Assembly: GCA_965602225.1 (NCBI GenBank) | Contig: CBFCYE010000017.1 | Span: 1-53,160, forward strand | DNA from: Tenderia sp965602225 | GTDB lineage: Bacteria > Pseudomonadota > Gammaproteobacteria > Tenderiales > Tenderiaceae | Length of the DNA stretch: 53,160 nt | Reading direction: 5' to 3' | Shown here: positions 1 through 7,754 of the stretch, one piece after another | Layout: the number at the start of each line of letters is the position of its first letter | Numbering within the stretch: the first letter of the stretch is position 1 | Program-made: the position numbers and the translations under genes | Notes under the pieces: generated by a model | Database searches by the model: none | Seen by the model: the letters and a program-made list of their open reading frames with translations, nothing else | Told to the model about the DNA's origin: nothing

Positions 1-1131
1 CACCATGCCCGGTTCCAGCAAACGCCATTCGCCATCAAGCCTGTAGTCACCAACATCGTGCACATCCATACCCAGCCAATGGCCCGTGCGGTGCATGTAA
101 AAACGACGATAGGCCTCTTCCTTAATAAGCTTGGCCGGGGTGCCCTTGAGCAGGCCGAGTTTGATCAAGCCCTTGGTCAACACCTTTACCGCCGCCATAT
201 GCGGATCATTCCAGTTATTACCGGGCTGAACCTTGTCGATGGCCGCATATTGGGCCGCCAGCACCAGTTCATACAAGGCCTTTTGCGCCGGGCTGAATTT
301 GCCATTAACCGGAAAGGTGCGGGTAATATCGGCGGCGTAGTTGTCATACTCACCACCGGAATCGATCAGCAGCAGATCTCCATCCTGTAACTCGGATTCG
401 TTTTCGGTGTAGTGCAGGATGCAACCGTTCTCACCACCACCGACTATCGATGGATAGGCCGCATGGCGACAGCCGTTCATCATAAAGTGATGCAGTATTT
501 CGGCCTCAACCTGGTACTCCATCATGCCCGGCTGGCATACCTGCATGGCGAGGCAATGGGCCTCAGCTGAAACCTTGGCGACCTTTTTCATGACCTGAAT
601 TTCGGCCGGACTCTTGATCAGACGCATCTCGTGCAGCAAGTGGTCGAGCGAGACCAGCTCACCCGGCGCATGAATACCGGCACGGGATTTTTTACGCACC
701 CGCTTGAGCCACTCAAGCATGTTCTGATCCAGATCCGGGTGAGTGCCCATGGAATAGAACACCCGCTCGCGGTTTTCCATCAGGCCGGGCAGGATATCGT
801 CGACATCCTCAATCGGAAATGCATCATCGGCACCGTAGCGCTGCATTGCCCCTTCTAATCCGGTGCGGCGACCATGCCAGGTTTCCATCTCAACATCACG
901 TTCACGACAGAACAATACAAACTGACCCTGCTTGCGGCCGGGGATCAACACCACAATCGCCTCAGGTTCGGGAAAGCCGGTCAGATAATAAAAATCATTG
1001 TCAGAGCGATAAGGATGTTCCACATCACGGCTGCGGGTGCGTTCAGGCGCAGCGGGCAGGATGGCGATACTGTCCTCACCGAGCATGGCGAGCAGACGCT
1101 GGCGCCGTTTGGCGAATTCATTAGCCTGCAT
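1..1131 (-). CDS. pepP: Xaa-Pro aminopeptidase PepP (C-terminus outside window)
   Basis: Cytosolic metallopeptidase that removes the N-terminal residue from peptides with proline in second position. The 377 codons present hold the N-terminal non-catalytic domain (about residues 1-170) and most of the pita-bread catalytic domain. Visible metal ligands are Asp257 in LIDSGGEYDNYAADITRT, Asp268 in the same motif, and His351 in HRTGHWLGMDVHDVG. The two glutamate ligands expected further on are missing because the window ends at LLEPGMV; this is not a biological truncation, since family members are about 440 residues. The ATG overlaps the TAA of the upstream ygfB gene by one base (TAATG), so translation is probably coupled. 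The order ygfB-pepP is conserved in gammaproteobacteria. Confidence 0.96.
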   Translation of the reverse strand, partial: MQANEFAKRRQRLLAMLGEDSIAILPAAPERTRSRDVEHPYRSDNDFYYLTGFPEPEAIVVLIPGRKQGQFVLFCRERDVEMETWHGRRTGLEGAMQRYGADDAFPIEDVDDILPGLMENRERVFYSMGTHPDLDQNMLEWLKRVRKKSRAGIHAPGELVSLDHLLHEMRLIKSPAEIQVMKKVAKVSAEAHCLAMQVCQPGMMEYQVEAEILHHFMMNGCRHAAYPSIVGGGENGCILHYTENESELQDGDLLLIDSGGEYDNYAADITRTFPVNGKFSPAQKALYELVLAAQYAAIDKVQPGNNWNDPHMAAVKVLTKGLIKLGLLKGTPAKLIKEEAYRRFYMHRTGHWLGMDVHDVGDYRLDGEWRLLEPGMV

Positions 1132-1748
1132 TAGTGCAATACCATGTCGTCAGACGCCCCTGCTGACGGCGCGGACTTTTCATCCAGCTGCAACAACTCA
1201 TCACGGATCATCAACACACCCATGCGGACATATTCCGAGATATCAAAAAAGGCTGTTTCACCCGCCTCAGCATCATCGCCATCCTCATGACTAAGCTGGG
1301 CAATCTCGGTTAGATCCTGAGCAAACTCCTGCACTGGCTCGGAAAACATATTAAATTCTTTGATACCACCCAGCGCCAAACCGTAAAGGTAGCCTTCACA
1401 CCAGCTCGCCAGCGCCTCTGTACGACCATCGAGCGGCGCATCATCATCGGGCAATAACAGCTGAAAACTCAGATCAGGGTCGGCCAGCTGTTTGACCGAA
1501 TCATCAAACAAGGCTTTGAGCGCTTCTTTGTCGGCCGCATCCACTCCGCCACCGTCCAGGTCCGAGCCTTCCAGCACAGCATCCACTTCACCACTGAGCA
1601 TCCGTCTGGCCCAGGTTTCACCATCCAACTCCAGCTGACAACTGGCCATGGCACAAAGCATCCCATGACACTCAGACGCACTAAAGGCATCGCCATAACT
1701 AGCTAATAGAGAAACCAAATCATCATAAGCAGGGGCCGGCATTATCAC
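1131..1748 (-). CDS. ygfB: UPF0149 family protein (YgfB/YecA-like)
   Basis: About 205 residues, rich in acidic and helical segments, with the family pattern of a conserved Cys/His N-terminal part (SASECHGMLCAMASC) and the motif WCEGYLYGLALGG near the middle. The UPF0149 family is found beside pepP in many gammaproteobacteria; its biochemical role is not settled from sequence. I chose the GTG at 1748 because a GAGG lies eight bases upstream of it; an ATG two codons further in (1742, MPAPAYDDL) is nearly as likely, while the longer open frame upstream has no support. It is first in the leftward unit and its stop overlaps the pepP start by one base. Confidence 0.88.
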   Translation of the reverse strand: MIMPAPAYDDLVSLLASYGDAFSASECHGMLCAMASCQLELDGETWARRMLSGEVDAVLEGSDLDGGGVDAADKEALKALFDDSVKQLADPDLSFQLLLPDDDAPLDGRTEALASWCEGYLYGLALGGIKEFNMFSEPVQEFAQDLTEIAQLSHEDGDDAEAGETAFFDISEYVRMGVLMIRDELLQLDEKSAPSAGASDDMVLH

Positions 1749-1800
1749 GCAAAAATCCTCAATCAAAATATAATCTGCCAATACTAACACCCCTCAGCCG

Positions 1801-1829
1801 TTGACCATAAGGCCGGCGCACTCTATATT
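1801..1829 (+). promoter_or_regulatory. Sigma-70-type promoter immediately before the ZapB-like gene
   Basis: TTGACC at 1801-1806 and TATATT at 1824-1829 are separated by 17 bases, a near-consensus housekeeping promoter. The predicted transcription start, about seven bases after the -10, falls at roughly 1836, two bases before the ATG at 1838. No Shine-Dalgarno sequence precedes that ATG, which fits a leaderless or almost leaderless mRNA. The assignment rests on hexamer match and spacing only. Confidence 0.6.
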
Positions 1830-1837
1830 GGCGAACT

Positions 1838-2074
1838 ATGAGTCAAGAGCAAAAAAGCAATCATGAGCAGGATCTCAAGGCCCTCGAATTTCGGGTCGAT
1901 GAGTTAATTCAGCTATGTCAGCAGCTAAAGGGTGAAAACCAGGCCCTGCGTGATCATCAGGGCAACCTGATGTCTGAGCGCGCCAACCTGATGAAAAAGA
2001 ACGAAATGGCCCGGTCACGAATCGAAGCCATGATCATGCGCCTAAAAACCATGGAATCAGAATATGGCCAATGA
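1838..2074 (+). CDS. TIGR02449-type coiled-coil protein, ZapB-like
   Basis: A 78-residue protein that is almost entirely a charged coiled coil (leucine/methionine heptads from LKALEFRVDELIQ to the C-terminus). Its size, composition and position directly before zapA match the TIGR02449 family, proposed to act like the cell-division factor ZapB alongside ZapA and FtsZ. The start follows a strong promoter by only a few bases and lacks a ribosome-binding site. The last 11 bases overlap the zapA start, so the two proteins are probably made together. The division role is inferred from family and neighbourhood. Confidence 0.88.
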   Translation: MSQEQKSNHEQDLKALEFRVDELIQLCQQLKGENQALRDHQGNLMSERANLMKKNEMARSRIEAMIMRLKTMESEYGQ

Positions 2075-2378
2075 GCCAAACCCAGTTACCGTCAATATTC
2101 TCGGCAAGGATTATCGTGTCGCCTGTCCACCAGAAGAACGCGATGGCCTGCTGCAAAGCGCAGCCTTTCTTGATGAAAAGATGCGTGAGATCCGTGATCG
2201 CGGCCGCACCACCGGCAGTGACAATGTTGCCATCATGGCCGCACTGAACATCACCCATGAACTGATGCAGAAACAGGGCATGACCGAACAGGTCGATAGC
2301 GGCCTGAGTGCCCGCGTAAAAAATCTGCAAAGCAAAATCGAAGCGGCACTTTCAAGCGCCCGTCAGATCGAAATTTAA
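2064..2378 (+). CDS. zapA: Cell division protein ZapA
   Basis: The 104-residue product has the ZapA domain: an N-terminal strand segment (VTVNILGKDYRVACP) followed by a long helical dimerisation coil containing NVAIMAALNITHEL. ZapA binds and bundles FtsZ filaments at the division site. It starts inside the end of the ZapB-like gene (11-base overlap). The 6S RNA gene follows about 30 bases after the stop, the conserved gammaproteobacterial order zapA-ssrS-fau. Length and motif agree with the family; no anomalies seen. Confidence 0.95.
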   Translation: MANEPNPVTVNILGKDYRVACPPEERDGLLQSAAFLDEKMREIRDRGRTTGSDNVAIMAALNITHELMQKQGMTEQVDSGLSARVKNLQSKIEAALSSARQIEI

Positions 2379-2394
2379 ACCCACACCCTCAATC

Positions 2395-2403
2395 TGCTAA
2401 GAT
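2395..2403 (+). promoter_or_regulatory. Extended -10 element before 6S RNA
   Basis: TGCTAAGAT has the TGn extension and a 4/6 match to TATAAT. A start about seven bases downstream (near 2410) coincides with the left end of the 6S RNA closing stem. The -35 region is weak (TTAAAC at 2375-2380). Confidence 0.4.
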
Positions 2404-2409
2404 ATAGAC

Positions 2410-2595
2410 TTGGCATCCTCTACCGTGTTCGTGACGGGCTAAGTAACCTTTGAGCCTTAAGCAAAACCCCCGGGGACGGTCTGTCAGGTTTGTGTGCATG
2501 TCCGCATGACGGAAAGCCTAATTACCTGCACATGTTCCCACTTGAACCTTTGGTTCAAGGTCTAATGCCACGAACGGCACAGGCGGAGGATGCCT
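2410..2595 (+). ncRNA. ssrS: 6S RNA
   Basis: 6S RNA mimics an open promoter and sequesters the sigma-70 RNA polymerase holoenzyme in stationary phase. Support: location between zapA and fau; a terminal stem pairing GGCATCCTC (2412-2420) with GAGGATGCC (2586-2594); and the hallmark 3'-side hairpin CTTGAACC-TTT-GGTTCAAGG near 2542-2561, which matches the well-known 6S sequence block. The length of about 185 nt is typical. The ends are estimated from the stem. In relatives it is co-transcribed with the downstream fau gene. Confidence 0.93.
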
Positions 2596-2633
2596 TTATT
2601 TATGCAACCAGGCACAACAATAGCTAAACCATC

Positions 2634-3248
2634 GTGACCACACGCGCCCAAACTCGCACAGAAATACGCCAACAGATTCGCCGCAAGCGCCAACAACTCA
2701 GCGCCACCGAGCAGCAACACGCCAGTCGGGCGATTGCCGACAACCTGGCCAATAGCCAACTGTTTCGCAACAGCCAACGCATCGCCGGTTTTCTCAGCAA
2801 CGATGGCGAACCAGACCTGACGCCATTAATGCATCGTGCCTGGCAGCAAAAGAAACAGTGGCACCTGCCCATCATCGGCCTGCCCAACGTCAACCATCTC
2901 TGGTTTGCGCCGTATAAAAAGGATGATCCTCTGGTGATCAACCGATTTGGCATCGGCGAACCCGACACTCCACTGCACGACACCACCCGCAGCTATGGCC
3001 TTGATCTGGTATTGATGCCTTTGGTGGCGTTTGACACTCAGGGCAACCGTCTTGGCATGGGCAAGGGCTATTACGATCGCACCCTCAAGTTTCTGCGCCT
3101 ACGCCGTCATTGGCGCAAGCCACGCCTGGTGGGCATTGCCTATGAACTGCAAAATGTTGGGCAACTGCCACAGCAATCCTGGGATATTCCCCTCGACGCC
3201 ATCGTCACCGAAAAATCGGTCTACAATATCCGCCAGTTAAATATCTAA
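2634..3248 (+). CDS. fau: 5-formyltetrahydrofolate cyclo-ligase
   Basis: Converts 5-formyltetrahydrofolate to 5,10-methenyltetrahydrofolate using ATP, returning a storage or by-product folate to one-carbon metabolism. The 204-residue product has the basic N-terminal helix pair (RQQIRRKRQQLS), the central PLVAFDTQGNRLG segment and the signature GMGKGYYDRTL that binds nucleotide and folate. The start is a GTG at 2634, shortly after the 6S RNA end. EVE-domain gene follows after 16 bases. Length is normal for the family. Confidence 0.93.
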   Translation: MTTRAQTRTEIRQQIRRKRQQLSATEQQHASRAIADNLANSQLFRNSQRIAGFLSNDGEPDLTPLMHRAWQQKKQWHLPIIGLPNVNHLWFAPYKKDDPLVINRFGIGEPDTPLHDTTRSYGLDLVLMPLVAFDTQGNRLGMGKGYYDRTLKFLRLRRHWRKPRLVGIAYELQNVGQLPQQSWDIPLDAIVTEKSVYNIRQLNI

Positions 3249-3264
3249 ACAAGGAAGCCAGCCC

Positions 3265-3723
3265 ATGAATTATTGGCTCATGAAATCAGAACCTGACGTA
3301 TTTGGCATTGATCATCTTAAGGCCATGCCCGACAAGACCGAGCACTGGGACGGTGTGCGCAATTACCAGGCCCGCAACATGATGCGCGATGATATGAAAA
3401 AGGGCGATCTGGTTTTTTTCTACCACTCCAACTGCAAAGTACCTGGCATCGTCGGCATTGCCGAGGTGGTCAGGGAAAGCTACCCCGACTTCACCTCATG
3501 GAACCCTGAATCAAACTACTTCGACCCGAAGAGCACAGTAGACAGCCCACGCTGGTTCATGGTCGACATCAAATTCAAACGCCAACTAAAGCGCGCCATC
3601 AGCTTGAATGAACTGAAAAAGATGCCTGGACTGGAAGAAATGGCTTTGGTCAGACGCGGCAACCGCCTATCGATCATGCCGGTGACCCAACAAGAGTGGG
3701 GGATAATCCTGGCCGCGGAATAG
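3265..3723 (+). CDS. EVE domain-containing protein
   Basis: A 152-residue single-domain protein with the EVE/PUA-like fold signature: N-terminal NYWLMKSEPDVFGIDHL, then WDGVRNYQARNMMRD and GDLVFFYHSNC. EVE domains bind modified bases in nucleic acids in several studied proteins; the ligand here is unknown. A good ribosome-binding site (AAGGAAG) lies before the ATG, and the gene is 16 bases behind fau, so it is probably transcribed with the zapA-ssrS-fau unit. The end abuts the convergent PilZ gene by two bases. Confidence 0.92.
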   Translation: MNYWLMKSEPDVFGIDHLKAMPDKTEHWDGVRNYQARNMMRDDMKKGDLVFFYHSNCKVPGIVGIAEVVRESYPDFTSWNPESNYFDPKSTVDSPRWFMVDIKFKRQLKRAISLNELKKMPGLEEMALVRRGNRLSIMPVTQQEWGIILAAE

Positions 3724-3724
3724 T

Positions 3725-4633
3725 CTATTTGGCCAGATTAGTGCCTGTGTGCTGTAACAAGTTGGCCTTGATCTTCAATATCTCAATCTGCCCCAACTCA
3801 ACGGACTGACCCGCTTCAACAAAACCTGTCAGCATCACCACAATGGCATCACCTTCAATGCGAAACACCTCGCCCGTCAGCGATATGTATTCTGATTGCC
3901 CCGGCAGGTTAAATGACACAATCAGCTTACCGCCCTCTCTGGGCATCGCCTCATCTGCAAACTCACCATCGACCCGCAATCGCAGGGAGCGATCCGAGAA
4001 ATCTATCATGGTGCAATTAAGCAGGGCATACTCGCCTCTTTTGCTGATTTGTATCGTCGCAGGGATATTGGTCTTAAGTCGTAGATGAGCCCGCTGATCA
4101 GACAACATCAGTGTTTCAGCATCGATATCCAGTAGGGCTACCGTCTGATTGGCGTAAAAACCGTCTTTCAGCATGGTGCGTTTTGCCACTACGGTTTCAA
4201 GCACAGGCACCTGACCATTTGATTGCTGCCCCATCAAGGTAATCACGTTACCCATCACCAGACCACCAACCTTAAGCAGCTCTTCACGACGGATATAATC
4301 CAGTTTTGTCTCAGTCTGACTAAATACCGGCAAGATGATTCTGAAGCTGGTTATTTTTTTAAACACCAGCTTCTGATCCTGATCAGAAAATTCCAACACA
4401 CCGCTACTCTCATCACAAGTCAGGCCGGCAGTGGAATATACAACCGTGTCATTAATGGCATAAGCAATCACCACTGAATCGAGCACGATGTTTTTCCTAT
4501 ATTCGGGGTAATACTGAAGTTTGGCACCAACAGGAAAGTGACGCATCAAACGGCAAATAGTACGGCCATCAAGCACCACATCGGTCTGACCGGAGACCAT
4601 AGAATCCTGCTTTTTTTTGAAAAAATCCAACAT
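3725..4633 (-). CDS. PilZ domain protein, probable c-di-GMP receptor
   Basis: A 302-residue cytoplasmic protein. The C-terminal half carries a PilZ domain: RAHLR (RxxxR) around residue 181, followed by DFSDRS about 30 residues later, where the usual final Gly of the D/NxSxxG motif is Ser. The N-terminal half is a beta-rich YcgR-like segment without recognised motif. YcgR-type proteins bind c-di-GMP and slow flagella or affect pili, but no flagellar gene is near. AAGGA lies ten bases before the ATG. The gene stands alone, convergent with the EVE gene and downstream of ilvA on the same strand with a 131-base gap. The altered motif leaves c-di-GMP binding probable but unproven. Confidence 0.78.
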   Translation of the reverse strand: MLDFFKKKQDSMVSGQTDVVLDGRTICRLMRHFPVGAKLQYYPEYRKNIVLDSVVIAYAINDTVVYSTAGLTCDESSGVLEFSDQDQKLVFKKITSFRIILPVFSQTETKLDYIRREELLKVGGLVMGNVITLMGQQSNGQVPVLETVVAKRTMLKDGFYANQTVALLDIDAETLMLSDQRAHLRLKTNIPATIQISKRGEYALLNCTMIDFSDRSLRLRVDGEFADEAMPREGGKLIVSFNLPGQSEYISLTGEVFRIEGDAIVVMLTGFVEAGQSVELGQIEILKIKANLLQHTGTNLAK

Positions 4634-4764
4634 TTATTAAATGTCCTTGTTACAGCATTCCGACATATTTACCACTAAAAACAATCGGCCAGTTTGCGAA
4701 TAACTGTAGCGAATTCAATGAAAAAACAAGATCCAGATCCGCAGCAGATGCAACTGTTTCGGCG

Positions 4765-6276
4765 TCAACTCAGAAACAGCTGGTAAGCAGGATTATCACT
4801 CTCTTCCTGATAGGTATAACCCAGCTCTTCAAGAAATGCCTGAAACTGTGTTTTACCACCCCGCGGCACCTGCACCCCGACCAGTACCCGGCCATAGGCT
4901 GCACCGTGATTACGGTAGTGGAACAGACTGATATTCCAGTCCTGCCCCATCTTGGTCAAAAACTCCAATAAGGCACCTGGACGTTCTGGGAACTCAAAAC
5001 GATACAGCAGCTCATTCTCTACCCCGGCATGACCACCAACCATGTGGCGAATATGCAGCTTGGCCATTTCATTGTCGCTCATGTCGACAACTGGATAAGC
5101 TTTATCCTGCAAACGAGCAATCAGCTCATCCTTACCATCATCGCCACCGCCCAGCTGCACACCGACAAAGACCTGGGCGTTCTTATCACTGGTATAACGG
5201 TAGTTGAATTCAGTTACACCACGCTTGCCGATGGTATTGCAAAACTTGCGAAAGCTGCCGGGCTTTTCCGGGATGGTCACGGCCAAAATTGCTTCATTGC
5301 GCTCACCCAGCTCAGCCCGTTCAGAGACATGACGCAGGCGATCAAAATTCATATTGGCGCCACTGTCGATAGCCACCAGGGTCTTATCACTAACGCCTTC
5401 GCGCTCGATAAATTTCTTAACCCCCGCCACCGCCAAGGCTCCGGCTGGCTCAGCGATGGAGCGGGTATCATCAAAGATGTCTTTGATCGCGGCACAGATC
5501 TCATCGGTGCTCACCAGAATCACCTCATCGACACACTTGCGGGCAATGCGAAAAGGTTCTTTACCCGCCTGACGCACAGCCACGCCATCAGCAAAGATGC
5601 CGACCTGATCCAACTTGACCCGGCGTTTGTGCTTCAATGCCTGGTACATGCAGGGGGCATCTTCCGGCTCAACACCAATCACTTTCACCTGCGGATACAG
5701 ATATTTAATGAAGGCCGACACACCTGCAATCAGCCCGCCGCCACCAACGGGTACAAATATCGCCTCAAGCTCACCGGTATACTGACGTAGGATCTCCAGT
5801 GCCACCGTGCCCTGACCAGCAATGACATCTGGGTCATCATAAGGATGAACAAAGGTCAGCCCTTCTTTTTCAGCCAGCCCCACCGCATGCTGATAGGCAT
5901 CGTCATAGGCATCGCCATGTAACACCGCTCTGGCACCATAGGAACGCACCGAGGCGACCTTGATTGCCGGGGTGGTCTTGGGCATTACGATGACCGCCTT
6001 AATACCGAGCTTTTGCGCCGACAGCGCCACACCCTGGGCATGGTTGCCAGCCGAGGCGGCAATAACACCCTTGGCTCTTTCTTCATCTGAAAGGCTGGCG
6101 ATTTTGTTATAGGCACCACGCAGCTTGAAGGAAAACACTGGCTGTAAATCCTCGCGCTTTAACAGCACGGTATTGCCCAGCCGTTTCGACAGGCTGCGCA
6201 TCTCATCCAGTGGCGTCTCAATGGCAACGTCATAGACGCGGGCCTTGAGGATTTTTTCGATATATTTCTGAGGCAT
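4765..6276 (-). CDS. ilvA: Threonine ammonia-lyase, biosynthetic
   Basis: PLP enzyme converting threonine to 2-oxobutyrate and ammonia, the committed step of isoleucine synthesis. The 503-residue length and layout match the biosynthetic, isoleucine-inhibited form: catalytic domain to about residue 320 with the PLP lysine in FSFKLRGAYNKI, the serine loop SAGNHAQGVA and the phosphate-binding glycine run VGGGGLIAG, then two ACT-like regulatory domains (GSFRKFCNTIG and GALLEFLTKMG). Divergent from rpiA with about 150 bases between. The 2-oxobutyrate it makes could also feed propionyl-CoA formation, relevant to the prp cluster at 45.9-49.8 kb, though that link is inference. Confidence 0.96.
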   Translation of the reverse strand: MPQKYIEKILKARVYDVAIETPLDEMRSLSKRLGNTVLLKREDLQPVFSFKLRGAYNKIASLSDEERAKGVIAASAGNHAQGVALSAQKLGIKAVIVMPKTTPAIKVASVRSYGARAVLHGDAYDDAYQHAVGLAEKEGLTFVHPYDDPDVIAGQGTVALEILRQYTGELEAIFVPVGGGGLIAGVSAFIKYLYPQVKVIGVEPEDAPCMYQALKHKRRVKLDQVGIFADGVAVRQAGKEPFRIARKCVDEVILVSTDEICAAIKDIFDDTRSIAEPAGALAVAGVKKFIEREGVSDKTLVAIDSGANMNFDRLRHVSERAELGERNEAILAVTIPEKPGSFRKFCNTIGKRGVTEFNYRYTSDKNAQVFVGVQLGGGDDGKDELIARLQDKAYPVVDMSDNEMAKLHIRHMVGGHAGVENELLYRFEFPERPGALLEFLTKMGQDWNISLFHYRNHGAAYGRVLVGVQVPRGGKTQFQAFLEELGYTYQEESDNPAYQLFLS

Positions 6277-6428
6277 GGCGCTAAATTATCAGGTTCTTCA
6301 AACTAAGCATAGCGGTGACTTATTAATAGAGTGCCGGTATCATGGGCCAACTTTGCGACTTTACATTTATCAAAATTGAGCCCACCGCATGCGGACGGGG
6401 GATTTTTAATAATACAAGAGGTGACAAC

Positions 6429-7091
6429 ATGGCCTTATCACAAGACGAAATGAAAAAGCAGGTCGCCGATGCGGCGCTGGAACATGTAGAGGCCGGCATG
6501 ATCGTCGGTATAGGCACCGGATCAACCGCCAACTTCTTCATCGATGGCCTGGCCAAGATGAAGGGCAAGATTGATGGCACCGTCGCCAGCTCAGAAGCCA
6601 GCGCCCAACGTCTACGCGGCCATGGCATCGAAGTCATGGAGCTGAATGCCGTCGGCAACATCCCGCTATATGTTGATGGCGCTGACGAGTCAAACAAGTA
6701 CCTGCACCTGATCAAAGGCGGTGGCGGTGCCCTGACCCGTGAAAAGATCGTTGCCGCAGCGGCAGAAAAGTTTGTCTGCATTGCCGATGAATCAAAACTG
6801 GTCGATATGCTCGGCGCCTTCCCGCTGCCCATCGAAGTCATCCCTATGGCCCGTAGCTATGTTGCCCGCCAGCTGGTCAAATTGGGTGGTGAGCCTGTTT
6901 ATCGTGACGGTTTTGTTACCGATAACGGCAATATCATTCTTGATATCCACAACATGGACATCCTTAACCCGGTTGAACTGGAAGTGAAAATCAACAGCAT
7001 CGTCGGTGTCGTCACCAACGGCCTGTTCGCCCAGCGCCCGGCGGATGTATTATTGCTTGGTACTCAGGATGGAGTCAGAACCCTGACCTAA
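6429..7091 (+). CDS. rpiA: Ribose-5-phosphate isomerase A
   Basis: Interconverts ribose 5-phosphate and ribulose 5-phosphate in the pentose phosphate pathway. The 220-residue product has the family landmarks GIGTGSTANFFID (phosphate loop), YVDGADESN and KGGGGALTREKI, the last two with the catalytic Asp and Lys. The ATG at 6429 follows AGAGGTG at good distance and gives the usual length; an upstream in-frame extension to 6342 looks non-coding. A strong terminator directly follows. Confidence 0.96.
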   Translation: MALSQDEMKKQVADAALEHVEAGMIVGIGTGSTANFFIDGLAKMKGKIDGTVASSEASAQRLRGHGIEVMELNAVGNIPLYVDGADESNKYLHLIKGGGGALTREKIVAAAAEKFVCIADESKLVDMLGAFPLPIEVIPMARSYVARQLVKLGGEPVYRDGFVTDNGNIILDIHNMDILNPVELEVKINSIVGVVTNGLFAQRPADVLLLGTQDGVRTLT

Positions 7092-7097
7092 CAAAAT

Positions 7098-7130
7098 AAA
7101 AGGGGCTGGCAATTGCCAGCCCCTTTTTTT
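7098..7130 (+). terminator. Rho-independent terminator of rpiA
   Basis: A perfect 22-base palindrome at 7102-7123 (arms GGGGCTGGCAA / TTGCCAGCCCC) is followed by seven T and preceded by an A-rich stretch. It is the clearest intrinsic terminator in the window. Confidence 0.93.
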
Positions 7131-7144
7131 ACACTGCGGTGAAA

Positions 7145-7348
7145 ATGCAAAAGATACTGATCAGCATCGGCATTGCTCTTGTCATCCTCGGCCTGCTCTG
7201 GCCATTACTACAAAAATCCGGCCTCGGCCGCCTGCCCGGCGACATCGCGGTTGAGAAGGAAAACTTCAAATTCTTTTTCCCCATCACCACCTCGATCATC
7301 ATCAGCATCGTGCTGAGCCTGATCATCTGGCTGTTCACACGTAAGTAA
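7145..7348 (+). CDS. DUF2905 family small membrane protein
   Basis: A 67-residue protein with two transmembrane helices: residues about 4-20 (ILISIGIALVILGLLWP) and 43-64 (FFFPITTSIIISIVLSLIIW), separated by the loop LGRLPGDIAVEKEN typical of DUF2905. Function unknown in all members. I prefer the ATG at 7145, because members usually begin two or three residues before the first helix; the GTG at 7139 is an alternative. The gene lies immediately after the rpiA terminator and meets a convergent DUF465 gene at its stop. Confidence 0.82.
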   Translation: MQKILISIGIALVILGLLWPLLQKSGLGRLPGDIAVEKENFKFFFPITTSIIISIVLSLIIWLFTRK

Positions 7349-7585
7349 TTACGCCTTCAACATTCCCAGCAACTGATCTTTCAGTAACAGCCGCTTTTTC
7401 TTTTGCCCTTCCAGATAGTCATCCGCAGTCGGCTCGGCCCCTTCTTCTATCCGCCGCACTTCATGATCCAGCTCATGATATTCGTCAAACAGACGGGCAA
7501 AGTGGTGGTCACTCATTTTCAGTTCATGAATACGATCGCGGTACTCAGGCAATTCATGGATCAAATCATGTTTTTCAATAGACAT
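7349..7585 (-). CDS. DUF465 / YdcH family small protein
   Basis: A 78-residue, highly charged helical protein beginning MSIEKHDLIHELPEYRDRI and containing HHFARLFDEYHELDHEVRRIE and a Lys-rich LEGQKKKRLLLKDQL segment, which are the YdcH/DUF465 hallmarks. Function unknown. The ATG at 7585 is preceded by AAGGAAG; the upstream TTG frame is not needed. Another DUF465 gene lies at 36305-36523; the two are not close copies. Confidence 0.88.
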   Translation of the reverse strand: MSIEKHDLIHELPEYRDRIHELKMSDHHFARLFDEYHELDHEVRRIEEGAEPTADDYLEGQKKKRLLLKDQLLGMLKA

Positions 7586-7754
7586 CTTTTTTCTTCCTTT
7601 CAATTTCAGTTGTTCCCGCTTTCATTGTGCGCCCGTTTTAGCCACGAATAAACCACTACTGCATGAAGATCAGTCTTTTACCTCACCACCAAATTGACCT
7701 ATGCTTTTGCTGATTCCTCGCGCGATAAGAACAACGACAAACCGGAGATAAACA

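Noticed and set aside
4718..4786. 22-codon open frame on the plus strand between the PilZ gene and ilvA, overlapping the ilvA stop.
   Set aside because: No ribosome-binding site, no family resemblance, and it runs antisense into the ilvA end; chance frame most likely.
5029..5790. 253-codon open frame antisense to ilvA.
   Set aside because: It lies wholly inside ilvA, whose protein is complete and well conserved; composition is that of a shadow frame.
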